A DNA stretch of 64,000 nucleotides, taken from IMG/VR virus record IMGVR_UViG_3300049846_002551, positions 29,937-93,936 of that record. One strand, given 5' to 3'. The notes beneath the pieces were generated by a model, which was not told where the DNA came from, did no database searches, and saw only the letters and a program-made list of their open reading frames with translations. This document shows positions 19,148-27,906 of this stretch, piece by piece (the first letter of the stretch is position 1; every line of letters starts with the position of its first letter). The translations under genes were made by a program, and so were the position numbers. This DNA comes from a virus.

Positions 19148-19160
19148 TAGAATGTAGGAT
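19148..19160 (+). promoter_or_regulatory. Extended -10 promoter giving a leaderless start
   Basis: CCGGTAGAAT places a TAGAAT -10 box at 19148-19153, 7 bases before ATG 19161. The expected transcription start therefore falls on the start codon. No good -35 is visible; TTTAAC lies about 17 bases upstream. It resembles the elements before 44158, 53356 and 55931. Confidence 0.5.
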
Positions 19161-22106
19161 ATGCGCGTTGATTCCACTTCTTTTGACCGAATTTGTACGT
19201 TCGGTCTGGTTATGATTGTTAAGAATGGTGCTCATTTACTTTATAGGATTTTAGACCAGATTGCTCCCTCAGATAAAGATGGCATAGGGTTTGATCAAGT
19301 TGTAATTTTGGATACAGGTTCTACGGACGGGACTGTTCAACTTTTAAAAGACAAATACCCTTGGGTTGAGGTGCATGAAGCGAAGTGGGAGTTTGATTTT
19401 TCAATCGCTAGAAATCAAGCATTGAAGTATGTGAATACGGATTTGTGGATGTGGTTAGATGCAGATGACACCTTTACTTCTGAGACGCTTAAGCGGTGGT
19501 TCGAGATTGCAAAGGAGTTATGGTCTAATCGAACGACACCGGGGCATCCTGTTTACGCTTTAATTCCATACATTTATGAGGTGGATAAAAACGATCTTCC
19601 TGTCGTGGTTCATTATCGAGAACGAATCATGTTGGGAACTGAAGGGTGGGAATGGCGAGAACCTTTGCATGAGGTTTGCTATTACAACTTACCTGACGGG
19701 CATTTTGTGGCTTATAATGATTGTCCAGTTGTGCATAGGCCCATAGGTACGGACAATGCGAAAGTTAACGGCGACCGAAACTGGAAAATCATGATGCGAA
19801 ACTATCTAACCGAAGATAAAAGTGATCGCACTCTCTACTACATGGGACGTATGGCGAATGCGCGGCACCAATGGGAATTCGCAATTCAAATTTCTCAACA
19901 ATTACTTTCGCGCTCTCCCGGAGGTTATTACGAATATGAGGCCGCAGTTGCATGCGGAGAAGCTTATGCTGAGTTGTTCAAGCGGGATGACATTGAGGCG
20001 TATAAAGCTAAGGCGATTGAATTTTTAACTATTGCCAAACGGTACGAACCAACGCGCAATGACGCTCGACAGAAACTTTGTGATTTGTATATCTTTAGTC
20101 GAGACACGAAGCTAGCGATCAAGGAGGCTGAAGGTTTGAATGAGGCTATGCCAGCTACGGTTGCGACTACGCTTCCAGCGTATTATGGGAAGTACAAGTA
20201 TTCGGTTTTAGCTTTAATCTATTTTAGACTGGTAGGCAATGTTTGGTTGGCTATGGGGAATCACTTTAAAGCGTTAGATTGCCCGAAACCTCATGCTTCG
20301 TCTTTGCAATTGGATTCTGCGATTCGTGCTTATTTGGATGATCATGACATCGGTGTTATTTACGCGGATGAAAAGTACGTGAACCAAGCGATGGGTTTGC
20401 GAAAGATTTTGTTACAACGTGGGACATTTAAAGAAGTACTTGTGTTTAACGATACACATTGTTTGTCTTTTGCATCTAAATATTATTTCCACTTTACGGA
20501 AAAACTCGATACTCTTTATAAGGAAGATGGGCATCCAAGGCTACGAAAGTTTTTGGTAACACCTCGTCCATTAGAGGAACACCCACTAGGTTATGAAAGC
20601 GTAATTTGCATGCCTGACACTCCAAGTATGCTAGAGGCGTCGCTTGATGAAGCGTTGTCTCCATGTACGTTGGTATCTGGTCAATATGAACCTTTATCGG
20701 AGATTTTCGAACAAACTATGCGATGTCGGTCTGAGCGGGTATGTATCTCGTTTGTAACCGATTTAAATGATTGTCTTATGCAATACGAGAAGTCTAATCC
20801 TACGCAGTTTGATAGACTTAAATTTGTAGTTAATCGGATAGGAGAATGCTTTGGTATTATCGGTTGGACAGAGAGTGTAACATCTCTATTTGTTGATGAG
20901 TTTGGAATTGTAAGAACTCACGCTTTAGACAATATTGATTTTGTGATAGCCGATGAATCCTTTGGGTTTGATCTTGACAAACCAGGCGTTAAGATTCGAG
21001 TGGAATCTGTTGGGCAACCTAAAAAAGTGATTCATATTGTGGCTCCAGGAATTGAAGATTGGGATGGAACTACGCCGCGTAAATGGGGCATAGGGGCTTC
21101 AGAGTCTTGTGTGGTTTATTTAGCGGAAGAACTGGTGAAGCGTGGTCATCAAGTTATAGTTTACAACACTACGTTTAAATCGCGGATTGTGGCGGGTGTT
21201 GGTTATATACACATGGCGCAATATCACGATACCGGGCAACTGTGTGATTTATACATTTCTTCTCGGATTCCGGAAGCTCTTACAGGTCGCAGAGGAAAAA
21301 TGCAGGTTCTATGGATGCATGATATTCCAGAATCGTACACTTATCGAATTACAAATGACCAAGTAATTGATCGATATGTGGCTGTTTCAGAATGGCAATT
21401 ACAACAAGCTATTAAATGTAATCTTAAAGCTAGCAAATGTGTGCATATTCCAAATGGAATTAAGCCGTGGAAAAGTTTTGGAAAGAGAAGAAACGATACT
21501 CGTGTAATTTGGTCGAGTCAACCAGAACGTGGGTTAGATAATTTACATCGTTTTTGGCAAAAGAAGCCTGATTTATTTAGCGATGTTTGGGTGATTTATG
21601 GGTTTTACAATTTGTTAGTTTACGGAAAAGCGCGTAATAACATGGAACTAACGGAAGAAGCGTTCTATGATACTTGTCGATACAAGTATGCGCTTCGGCA
21701 AATGAAAGCGCGGATAGTGGGAAGGATTCCTCACTATCAAGTTTCCCAGTTGGCGCAAGCGTCAGGCCGTTGGATTTATCCTTCGGTGTTTCCAGAGACA
21801 TTTTGTGTGGCGGGATTGGAGATGCTGTATAACGGAGTGCAGTGCTACTATACTAATAATGGCGCAACTTCAGAAATTTTAGGAAAGGCTGGACTACCTG
21901 ATGTGGCAGATGGTAGAGAGGTTCGACGAATCAATTTATCACATGCAGTAGATGGTCCGGCGTTTGAGTTTGATTTGGATGCTAATGATTGGGTTGATAT
22001 GCTGAGTACGCATTTATTGACTGGAACACGCGAGATAGGGTTTTCTAACACCGATTTTTACTGGTCACGCATCGCGGACCAATGGGAGGAATTAATCAAT
22101 GCTTGA
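19161..22106 (+). CDS. Two-domain glycosyltransferase (GT2 and GT4 folds)
   Basis: This 981-residue protein has a GT2-type N-terminal domain (about 1-230): VILDTGSTDGT, then WMWLDADDT with the metal-binding DxD near residue 100. A helical TPR-like middle section (YYMGRMANARHQWEFAIQIS) follows. From about residue 620 there is a GT4/GT-B domain with HIVAPGIEDW, VYLAEELVKRGHQVIVYN and the donor-site region PSVFPETFCVAGLEMLYNGV near residue 870. It likely transfers two sugars in sequence to a phage or cell surface acceptor. It begins the glycosylation cassette and has its own promoter. Its large size for a phage enzyme is unusual; the acceptor is unknown. Confidence 0.85.
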   Translation: MRVDSTSFDRICTFGLVMIVKNGAHLLYRILDQIAPSDKDGIGFDQVVILDTGSTDGTVQLLKDKYPWVEVHEAKWEFDFSIARNQALKYVNTDLWMWLDADDTFTSETLKRWFEIAKELWSNRTTPGHPVYALIPYIYEVDKNDLPVVVHYRERIMLGTEGWEWREPLHEVCYYNLPDGHFVAYNDCPVVHRPIGTDNAKVNGDRNWKIMMRNYLTEDKSDRTLYYMGRMANARHQWEFAIQISQQLLSRSPGGYYEYEAAVACGEAYAELFKRDDIEAYKAKAIEFLTIAKRYEPTRNDARQKLCDLYIFSRDTKLAIKEAEGLNEAMPATVATTLPAYYGKYKYSVLALIYFRLVGNVWLAMGNHFKALDCPKPHASSLQLDSAIRAYLDDHDIGVIYADEKYVNQAMGLRKILLQRGTFKEVLVFNDTHCLSFASKYYFHFTEKLDTLYKEDGHPRLRKFLVTPRPLEEHPLGYESVICMPDTPSMLEASLDEALSPCTLVSGQYEPLSEIFEQTMRCRSERVCISFVTDLNDCLMQYEKSNPTQFDRLKFVVNRIGECFGIIGWTESVTSLFVDEFGIVRTHALDNIDFVIADESFGFDLDKPGVKIRVESVGQPKKVIHIVAPGIEDWDGTTPRKWGIGASESCVVYLAEELVKRGHQVIVYNTTFKSRIVAGVGYIHMAQYHDTGQLCDLYISSRIPEALTGRRGKMQVLWMHDIPESYTYRITNDQVIDRYVAVSEWQLQQAIKCNLKASKCVHIPNGIKPWKSFGKRRNDTRVIWSSQPERGLDNLHRFWQKKPDLFSDVWVIYGFYNLLVYGKARNNMELTEEAFYDTCRYKYALRQMKARIVGRIPHYQVSQLAQASGRWIYPSVFPETFCVAGLEMLYNGVQCYYTNNGATSEILGKAGLPDVADGREVRRINLSHAVDGPAFEFDLDANDWVDMLSTHLLTGTREIGFSNTDFYWSRIADQWEELINA

Positions 22107-22890
22107 TGGAGAACAACAAATGGAATGTAAGACACCGGAGGAAGTTTACGCTTCTTGGTTTAATCATATTCAAAGTATCCATGCTACGAATCCAAATCGT
22201 CATTCCAATCAAGCGAGTTATGACGCAACATTACGGGATAACTATCCTTGGGCTTTTTGGAATTTAAAACAAAACGACTTGCATTTGGTTTGTCACGATA
22301 TTGGTTGCGCGTATGGTACGTTGTCTTTGGGGGCTTACACTTTAGGTTACAAAGTTTATGCCGTCGATATTGTGGATGAGTATGTAAATGCGGAAGCACT
22401 CAGTTTTAGAGGTATACCATTTATTCAACACGATATTGAGAGTGGGCCTGTACCTGATGTTCCTGAAGCAGATGTTGTGTTGTTTACAGAAGTGTTAGAG
22501 CACCTAAATAGTAATCCAATTCGTGCTATTTGTAATGTTCGAAATATGATGAAACCAGGTGCGCTTTTGATTTTATCAACACCTCGTTTTGAAGATAGTC
22601 GTCATTATCGTGGTCGCTATCAAGTAGGGCTTGATCCAGTTGAGCGTTGGACCGATATTCCGCTTAAAAGTTCTGAAGAGTGGATTGATGCTCATACATA
22701 TCTTTATACCGAAGTAGAATTGCGGCAATTACTTGATCTATGTGGTTTTAAAATTCTACAAACAGGTAATCCTTGGGGAGGGTTAACGACTGGAATTACA
22801 GCGTATAAGACTATCGAAGTGGATACGTTGGTGACTGCTAGAGCGTATCAGTATGTGGAACTTATGCAAGAGAAAAGCGTGAAATCGTAA
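22099..22890 (+). CDS. SAM-dependent methyltransferase of the sugar cassette
   Basis: A 263-residue class I methyltransferase. Motif I is DIGCAYGTLSLGAYTLGYKV, an acidic residue after it (AVDI) should bind the ribose, and VLFTEVLEHL plus NMMKPGALLILSTP match motifs II and III of the Methyltransf_11/23 type. The start ATG 22099 lies inside the end of the preceding gene, 8 bases after a strong GGAGGA Shine-Dalgarno. Between glycosyltransferase genes it probably methylates a sugar or lipid-linked intermediate. The substrate cannot be read from sequence. Confidence 0.8.
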   Translation: MLDGEQQMECKTPEEVYASWFNHIQSIHATNPNRHSNQASYDATLRDNYPWAFWNLKQNDLHLVCHDIGCAYGTLSLGAYTLGYKVYAVDIVDEYVNAEALSFRGIPFIQHDIESGPVPDVPEADVVLFTEVLEHLNSNPIRAICNVRNMMKPGALLILSTPRFEDSRHYRGRYQVGLDPVERWTDIPLKSSEEWIDAHTYLYTEVELRQLLDLCGFKILQTGNPWGGLTTGITAYKTIEVDTLVTARAYQYVELMQEKSVKS

Positions 22891-23555
22891 TGGATGTTGT
22901 TGTGATCCCTTTTCGCAATGAGGAAAAAAACATTCCACTTACTCTCGAAAATATTCCATCCATCTATCCAATTATTATGGTAGATGGGGCTGGAGATAAA
23001 GCTTCCATTGATAAATCACGCTATGTGGCACAGAGTTCTCATCCGATGGTTGCGATAGTGGAGCAAGTTGGGGAAGGGTACGGTGGCGCAGTACTAACTG
23101 GAATTAAGTTTGCGTTGAAGATGAATGTTAAACCTTCCGATTACATTATTGTGATGGATGTTCAATCCCATAATTTTAGAGAAATGTTAGTGGCTTTACA
23201 TAACTACAAAGGTGAGGCTGATGTGATTGCAGGTAATCGTAAAGTTCAACATAAGTCTATTTTTCGCAAATGTCTTTCAAAGTTGGCGCGGATATTTTGT
23301 TTAAGCCCGATTCACGATTCTTCGAGCGGGTTTAGGGCGTACAAAAAACATGCGGCGCAAAGTATTGTAGATCGATATACGGGAAGGCGCATTCCGTCGT
23401 ATGCATTTAATATGGCGATTGCGCTTCACCCCAAAATTATGGATAAGACTTGGTGCGTTAAAGAATTTTCTATGACCTATGTAGGGGGAAAGACAGGTTT
23501 AAATTGGAAGGAAATTTGGAAAGTCTTTATTTGGAGAATTGGATGCTATCGATAA
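22890..23555 (+). CDS. GT2 glycosyltransferase, dolichyl-phosphate mannose synthase-like
   Basis: The 221 residues open with VVVIPFRNEEKNIPLTLENI and carry GEGYGGAVLTGIKFAL and IIVMDVQSHNF in place of the usual MDxDxxH, then SSSGFRAYKK, the conserved DxxSGFR-type block of polyprenyl-phosphate sugar synthases. Such enzymes move a sugar from a nucleotide donor to a polyprenyl phosphate. The second Asp of the DxD motif is changed (MDVQS), so donor or activity may differ. The start overlaps the previous stop as TAATG. No membrane anchor is present. Confidence 0.75.
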   Translation: MDVVVIPFRNEEKNIPLTLENIPSIYPIIMVDGAGDKASIDKSRYVAQSSHPMVAIVEQVGEGYGGAVLTGIKFALKMNVKPSDYIIVMDVQSHNFREMLVALHNYKGEADVIAGNRKVQHKSIFRKCLSKLARIFCLSPIHDSSSGFRAYKKHAAQSIVDRYTGRRIPSYAFNMAIALHPKIMDKTWCVKEFSMTYVGGKTGLNWKEIWKVFIWRIGCYR

Positions 23556-24202
23556 TTATTCCAACGAAAGGCCGAAGTGACTCGTTAGTTCGGTGTTTAA
23601 CGGCGATTATTCATGAGACAGCCACCCCATTTGAAATTATTTTGGTGAACTATGACTATGATGGGTTGGTTGTGCATGACCTGCCTAATAGTCGAGTTTT
23701 GCATTATCCTGGTTGTAGTTACGCTTTCGGGATTAATCGTGGATGTGAAGTGGCAAGCGGCGATTATTTTACAGTTCCTGGAATTGCAAACGATATTGAA
23801 GTAACGAAGCATTGGGATGTTTCTTTAATTGAGGCTTTGCAGGATCAGCGTGTTGGTATGGCAGTTCCTGGAGTTCAAGAACGTAGCGTGGTCGACGGTC
23901 CGGTTTACGGCGCGTTTATAAGTCCGCCAGCTTTTAATCTGGATTGGAATCAAATGCCGGAATACGCAGGGTATGGAGTGGTTAGGCGCGACGTGTTTCA
24001 AAATGTGGGGTTGATGGATGAGAATTTTACACCTATCTATTTAGAAGATGTTGATTACGGGTTAAGGGTACTGACAGCAGGATACACCATTAAACCATGC
24101 CGAGAATCATTGATTATTCATCATCACGAACTCGAAGGACGCACTTACGTAAATCAAGCGAATAAGGAATACTTTTACAAGAAATGGAACATTCAGATTT
24201 AG
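23543..24202 (+). CDS. GT2 family glycosyltransferase
   Basis: A 219-residue GT-A protein starting MLSIIIPTKGRSDSLVRCL. I chose ATG 23543 over an upstream TTG because this is the canonical GT2 N-terminus and a GGAG sits eight bases ahead. Later features are an acceptor-loop region GYGVVRRDVFQNVG and LEDVDYGLRVLTAGY, the ED/GLR element near the catalytic base in GT2 enzymes. It overlaps the previous gene by 13 bases and the next by 19. The nucleotide-binding DxD is weak (GIANDIEV). Rhamnosyl- or galactosyl-type transfer is likely but not determined. Confidence 0.75.
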   Translation: MLSIIIPTKGRSDSLVRCLTAIIHETATPFEIILVNYDYDGLVVHDLPNSRVLHYPGCSYAFGINRGCEVASGDYFTVPGIANDIEVTKHWDVSLIEALQDQRVGMAVPGVQERSVVDGPVYGAFISPPAFNLDWNQMPEYAGYGVVRRDVFQNVGLMDENFTPIYLEDVDYGLRVLTAGYTIKPCRESLIIHHHELEGRTYVNQANKEYFYKKWNIQI

Positions 24203-25035
24203 CTGTACAGATTAACGCAAATGGCGGTCACAGAGGCGTAAGTGCAATTGTTTTAAACTGGAATGAATTGCATGTTGTAAAAGGGACGATTGAATTTTTA
24301 AACCAAGAGACTCTTATAGACGAGATTATTCTTGTCGACAACGGTTCACGTGACGGTTCTCCGGAATATTTCACTCATCTATCCAAGCGTCGAGAATATG
24401 TGGAGAGAGTTAGAACTGTTTTGTTGAATAAAAATTATGGGTCGTCTATTGGTAGAAATGTCGGGTTAGGGTTAGCGAGTAGAGAAAGTATCTTTTTAAT
24501 TGACGGAGATATCTTGTATGTTCCTGGCACTATTCCGTTTTATCAAAAGATTTTGGATTCGTATCCAGAGTGTGGGTGTGTTGGCTATAATGATTATGAA
24601 CGTGTACAAGCAACTGGAATGAATGGAACTGCAAATTACAAAGAAGCACAAACAGTTATGCAAAGTACGGTGCAATTGTCGAAGTGGTTTCCAATGGCTT
24701 GGACACAGTATGGTTTATTTCGCGGTGATTTGTTACGCAAACTGCAATTTGTAACTGAAGGTTGTTTTGGAGAGTGTGGTCATGGCTATGAGGACGATTG
24801 GTTGTATCATGCGATGGAACAAGAAGGCTACTACTCTATTGCGGTAAATGCCCCACTATACTATCATGATGGGCATTACTCGTTACGATTAATGCAAGAA
24901 ATGAATCTTTCAGATCGTGGAGAGGAACGGGCCAAATTATTTTATGCCAAATGGGGAGAGGGCAACGGTTGGCGTGAGCGTATGGGTACGATTCCTTATC
25001 AGGAAAAGAGGCCATTTCGTGTATATCCGTCCTAG
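24184..25035 (+). CDS. GT2 family glycosyltransferase
   Basis: A 283-residue GT-A enzyme. VSAIVLNWNELHVVKGTIEFL opens the fold, IILVDNGSRDGSPEYF is the classic GT2 nucleotide-binding block, and IFLIDGDILYVPG carries the metal-binding DGD motif. The C-terminal region has HGYEDDWLYHAMEQEGY, matching the catalytic-base ED element. It overlaps the preceding GT2 gene and its end overlaps the next, unrelated helicase gene, so the cassette is continuous with the replication module. Possible targets are virion glycans or the host envelope; neither is shown by sequence. Confidence 0.8.
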   Translation: MEHSDLAVQINANGGHRGVSAIVLNWNELHVVKGTIEFLNQETLIDEIILVDNGSRDGSPEYFTHLSKRREYVERVRTVLLNKNYGSSIGRNVGLGLASRESIFLIDGDILYVPGTIPFYQKILDSYPECGCVGYNDYERVQATGMNGTANYKEAQTVMQSTVQLSKWFPMAWTQYGLFRGDLLRKLQFVTEGCFGECGHGYEDDWLYHAMEQEGYYSIAVNAPLYYHDGHYSLRLMQEMNLSDRGEERAKLFYAKWGEGNGWRERMGTIPYQEKRPFRVYPS

Positions 25036-26425
25036 TTATAATCGGGGGGAAATTGTTGGTAATGTTCCAGCGAAGTTAGAGGCCCTACTCCAAAATGAAT
25101 TTGTTTGGTATGACATTAACGATTTAACCAATCCTGTTTATTTTTATTCCAATAAGGTGATGTACCTTGGGTTGATGTTTCAAGTCGCAGAATTCATAAC
25201 TGAATATGGTATCGAGTGCACAGTTAATCTCCCTAATTTGGACAAGCTTGATCGATATGATTGGAAGTTTATTGGCACTTATAGAGCTAAACAAAAAGAG
25301 GCTGTGAATGCGCTATACGCTTCACGTTATGGTGCATTAAAGGCTCCGCCTGGGTTTGGTAAAACTACAGTTGCATCGGCGTTAATTGCTAGAATTGGTT
25401 TGAAAACAGCGATTATTGTACAAGCGGGAGAACCGTTTGATCAGGCTTACAACACGATTCTTAAGATGACAAACATTAAGCATATAGGTCGAGTGTCTGG
25501 AGAATATAAGGATTTAGGAGATGTTACGGTCTACATGATTCAAACGTTGTCAAATGAGATTGCTGAGAATCCTAAAGGAGAAATTGCTACTGCTTTCGCG
25601 CAATCGCAAGTCGTGATTGTTGATGAACACCATCATTCAGCGGCGGATACTTATTTGCTAGCTTTAAATTTTGTAACTAATCCGCAATTTGTTTTTGGTT
25701 TTAGTGCAACCCCAGAAGATAGAGAGGACGGTTTGCAACCTTTTGTAAACGCTTATATAGGTCGTCCAGTATTTGAGGTTACATATGGTGAGCAGATTGC
25801 ACACGGGCATCTATGTCCTGTTACGGTTTATGTGATGCGAATGCCGGAAAGAGACTTCGGATACTCCAAAAATCGTAGTATTCCCGCGTTTCGGAAGAGG
25901 CAGTTATATCAAGAAGTTTATCAAGAGTATGTGGTTGAAAATCGAGAAAGGAATAACGAAGCGTTGTTTTTTACTCAAGATATGATTGATGAAGGACATT
26001 CGGTGGCAATTATTGTTTCGAGAATTCCACACGCTCACGAAATTCATAAGCTGTATCCGCAAGCTGTGGTTTTAACGAGCAGTACACCTAAAAGCGAAAG
26101 ACGGGATATTTTAGAAAAACTTCGTTCCAAAGAGATAATGTGCGTGGTAACCACTTTGTTTGATGAAGCAACCGATGTTCCTTCGTTGGGTGCTGTTTGC
26201 ATGCTTGCGGGTGGTAAAACGGAGATACGGTTGCGTCAGCGTATTCGTTCAACGCGAACATTTTCTGGACCGACAGCTAGAGGCCATTACAACAAAACTC
26301 GTGGATACGTATGGTATCCAATAGATCAAGCGGACTTTTTGCAGTCCCATTCTACGAAGTGCTTGAAAATTTTAAAGTCGATTGTACAGGAACATCCGGA
26401 GAACGAATTAGTATGGATACAATAG
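25019..26425 (+). CDS. Superfamily 2 DNA helicase, UvsW-like
   Basis: A 468-residue SF2 helicase. Walker A is APPGFGKTT (about 110), motif II is VDEHHH (about 201), motif III FSATPEDRED, and the C-terminal RecA lobe has VVTTLFDEATDVPSL and RLRQRIRSTR, equivalent to motifs V and VI. UvsW-like helicases resolve recombination intermediates and restart forks. I chose GTG 25019, preceded by AGAGG at seven bases, because the longer frame from 24917 has a low-complexity N-terminus read from inside the glycosyltransferase gene. It starts 17 bases before that gene ends. Confidence 0.85.
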   Translation: MYIRPSYNRGEIVGNVPAKLEALLQNEFVWYDINDLTNPVYFYSNKVMYLGLMFQVAEFITEYGIECTVNLPNLDKLDRYDWKFIGTYRAKQKEAVNALYASRYGALKAPPGFGKTTVASALIARIGLKTAIIVQAGEPFDQAYNTILKMTNIKHIGRVSGEYKDLGDVTVYMIQTLSNEIAENPKGEIATAFAQSQVVIVDEHHHSAADTYLLALNFVTNPQFVFGFSATPEDREDGLQPFVNAYIGRPVFEVTYGEQIAHGHLCPVTVYVMRMPERDFGYSKNRSIPAFRKRQLYQEVYQEYVVENRERNNEALFFTQDMIDEGHSVAIIVSRIPHAHEIHKLYPQAVVLTSSTPKSERRDILEKLRSKEIMCVVTTLFDEATDVPSLGAVCMLAGGKTEIRLRQRIRSTRTFSGPTARGHYNKTRGYVWYPIDQADFLQSHSTKCLKILKSIVQEHPENELVWIQ

Positions 26426-26829
26426 GGTCACCTTTTTGGTTGTATATTCGTTTATTTGCGGATGCCATGAACATTGATTATTCGTTGTTTAAACGACGGT
26501 TCACGGATTTGCACATTAAGGAATTTAATGTTAGGATTAGTAACTGGAAAACCACTAATGGTTGGAGTAATAAAGAGGTATGTGGTTTAATATATTATTG
26601 CTATCTGCATAATCCTTTGGCTTCGGTGGATTTGAAATTGTATGGTCAGGCTGACAATATCGGTAAGTGTGTGAGTACCTATGCGAAATGGTTAAGAGCC
26701 AATCAAGAACGCATAGAAAAAGATGGGTTATTGAAAGCGATTTTTTCTACGAGTCCAAACACTACTTATTCTGAATTGAGTCGTGCCATGTCTTTGGATG
26801 AAGTGCACGAAATTTATGGCAAACATTGA
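26413..26829 (+). CDS. Hypothetical replication-region protein
   Basis: The 138-residue product starts at ATG 26413, overlapping the helicase stop, and reads MDTIGSPFWLYIRLFADAMN. It is largely helical with many aromatic and basic residues (SNWKTTNGWSNKEVCGLIYY). I recognise no family. Between two replication helicases, a small accessory or loader-type role is possible but unsupported by motif. Its last 14 bases overlap the next start. Confidence 0.55.
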   Translation: MDTIGSPFWLYIRLFADAMNIDYSLFKRRFTDLHIKEFNVRISNWKTTNGWSNKEVCGLIYYCYLHNPLASVDLKLYGQADNIGKCVSTYAKWLRANQERIEKDGLLKAIFSTSPNTTYSELSRAMSLDEVHEIYGKH

Positions 26830-27610
26830 GCCGAATCAGTATATTCAATATGAGAAATGGTGCCGTAGCGATCATAAAAAATTAACGGCATTAGAGCAAG
26901 CGCGTGTTTTGCGTCTTAAAGAATTAGACGCGCTATGCAAAAAGTGTCGAATGTTTCCAGACGATCAAATGAAATGTGAGGGAACCAGGCAAGTGTTTCC
27001 AGTAAACGCGGAAAAAATTGACCCTAAGTTTTTTCGTTTAGAGATGCAATCTTGTCACAAGCTTGACGCTAAAGTTGATCATCAAATGTATTTGGAGCGT
27101 TTAAAGAGGGCTGGGATTTCAAAGAAGATGGCGACGGAATTACTACGCACTAATTCACCAAGATTGTCAACGGAAGTTACAAAGAAAGGTGGGCATCTGT
27201 ATTTTGATAAAAAGAAACTACATGATTTCACTTATGAAATACTATCGGACGGGTTAGACCTTAAGATTAAGGAATACATTATTGCTTTAGCGAACTGCGG
27301 GTTTCAAGGTGTGTACTTATTCACCGTCAATTTTTATCGTAGTTGGGTGCAAGGGTCTAGCCGGGTCGAGAACATTAAAACTATTCAAGGTCCTTTAATT
27401 GATTGTGATTGGTTAGTGGTTGAAGCCATTGACTATTCAACGGAAGCGACTTATTTCCGCGAAGCATTGTTTACGATTGTTAGGACGCGAGTCTCACAAT
27501 TGAAACCTACTACGATTATTCAGACGCGAAATACACCGCAGTTTCAAAGTGAGATGGAAAAGACGTTTTTTGCGGAGGTTATGAAGTGGCCCAAAATCAA
27601 TCTTACGTAA
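26816..27610 (+). CDS. Cys-cluster protein of the replication module
   Basis: A 264-residue protein starting MANIEPNQYIQYEKWCRSD at ATG 26816. Its N-terminal third holds CKKCRMFPDDQMKC and a further CHK about 35 residues later, a plausible zinc site. The C-terminal half has a buried strand DCDWLVVEAIDYSTEATYF and LKPTTIIQTRN, reminiscent of the Walker B and sensor strands of DnaC or DnaA-type ATPases, but there is no Walker A. It might be a degenerate helicase loader, a guess from position upstream of the DnaB-like gene. Start and end both overlap neighbours. Confidence 0.5.
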   Translation: MANIEPNQYIQYEKWCRSDHKKLTALEQARVLRLKELDALCKKCRMFPDDQMKCEGTRQVFPVNAEKIDPKFFRLEMQSCHKLDAKVDHQMYLERLKRAGISKKMATELLRTNSPRLSTEVTKKGGHLYFDKKKLHDFTYEILSDGLDLKIKEYIIALANCGFQGVYLFTVNFYRSWVQGSSRVENIKTIQGPLIDCDWLVVEAIDYSTEATYFREALFTIVRTRVSQLKPTTIIQTRNTPQFQSEMEKTFFAEVMKWPKINLT

Positions 27611-27906
27611 TTACAATTGTGGGTTGTAGTCATTATTCTGAAGGCTGTTCCGCTATGTTAAACGATGATGACTGGATGGACGCGCTTACTTTCGAATGGG
27701 ATGTCCATAATGTACATGATGATACGGCTGTTATTGTAAAATATACAAAACACGTTATCGGTTTTGTTTCGAGAGCCACAAAAGATTTAGTTTGGAAAGC
27801 GGTGAAGGCAAAGCGCATGATTAATATTTTGGGTTTAGTGGAATGTGCTTTTGTGGATAAATCCCATACGCAACTTAAGTGGTTTTCGGTGGAGGTAAGT
27901 GAGTAG
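27586..27906 (+). CDS. HIRAN-domain-like small protein
   Basis: A 106-residue protein from GTG 27586 with GGAGG seven bases ahead. The pattern VGCSHYSEGC, HNVHDDTAVIV, HVIGFVSRATKDLVW fits the HIRAN domain, a small beta-barrel that binds 3' DNA ends and is usually fused to SNF2 helicases or nucleases (established for the family). Here it stands alone, next to a helicase and primase set, so it may direct those enzymes to DNA ends. The match is by eye from a few conserved positions. It overlaps the previous gene by 25 bases and ends where the DnaB-like gene starts. Confidence 0.5.
   Translation: MAQNQSYVITIVGCSHYSEGCSAMLNDDDWMDALTFEWDVHNVHDDTAVIVKYTKHVIGFVSRATKDLVWKAVKAKRMINILGLVECAFVDKSHTQLKWFSVEVSE

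Noticed and set aside
24917-25018. Longer N-terminus of the UvsW-like helicase
   Set aside because: It reads out of frame in the glycosyltransferase gene; GTG 25019 has a good ribosome site.
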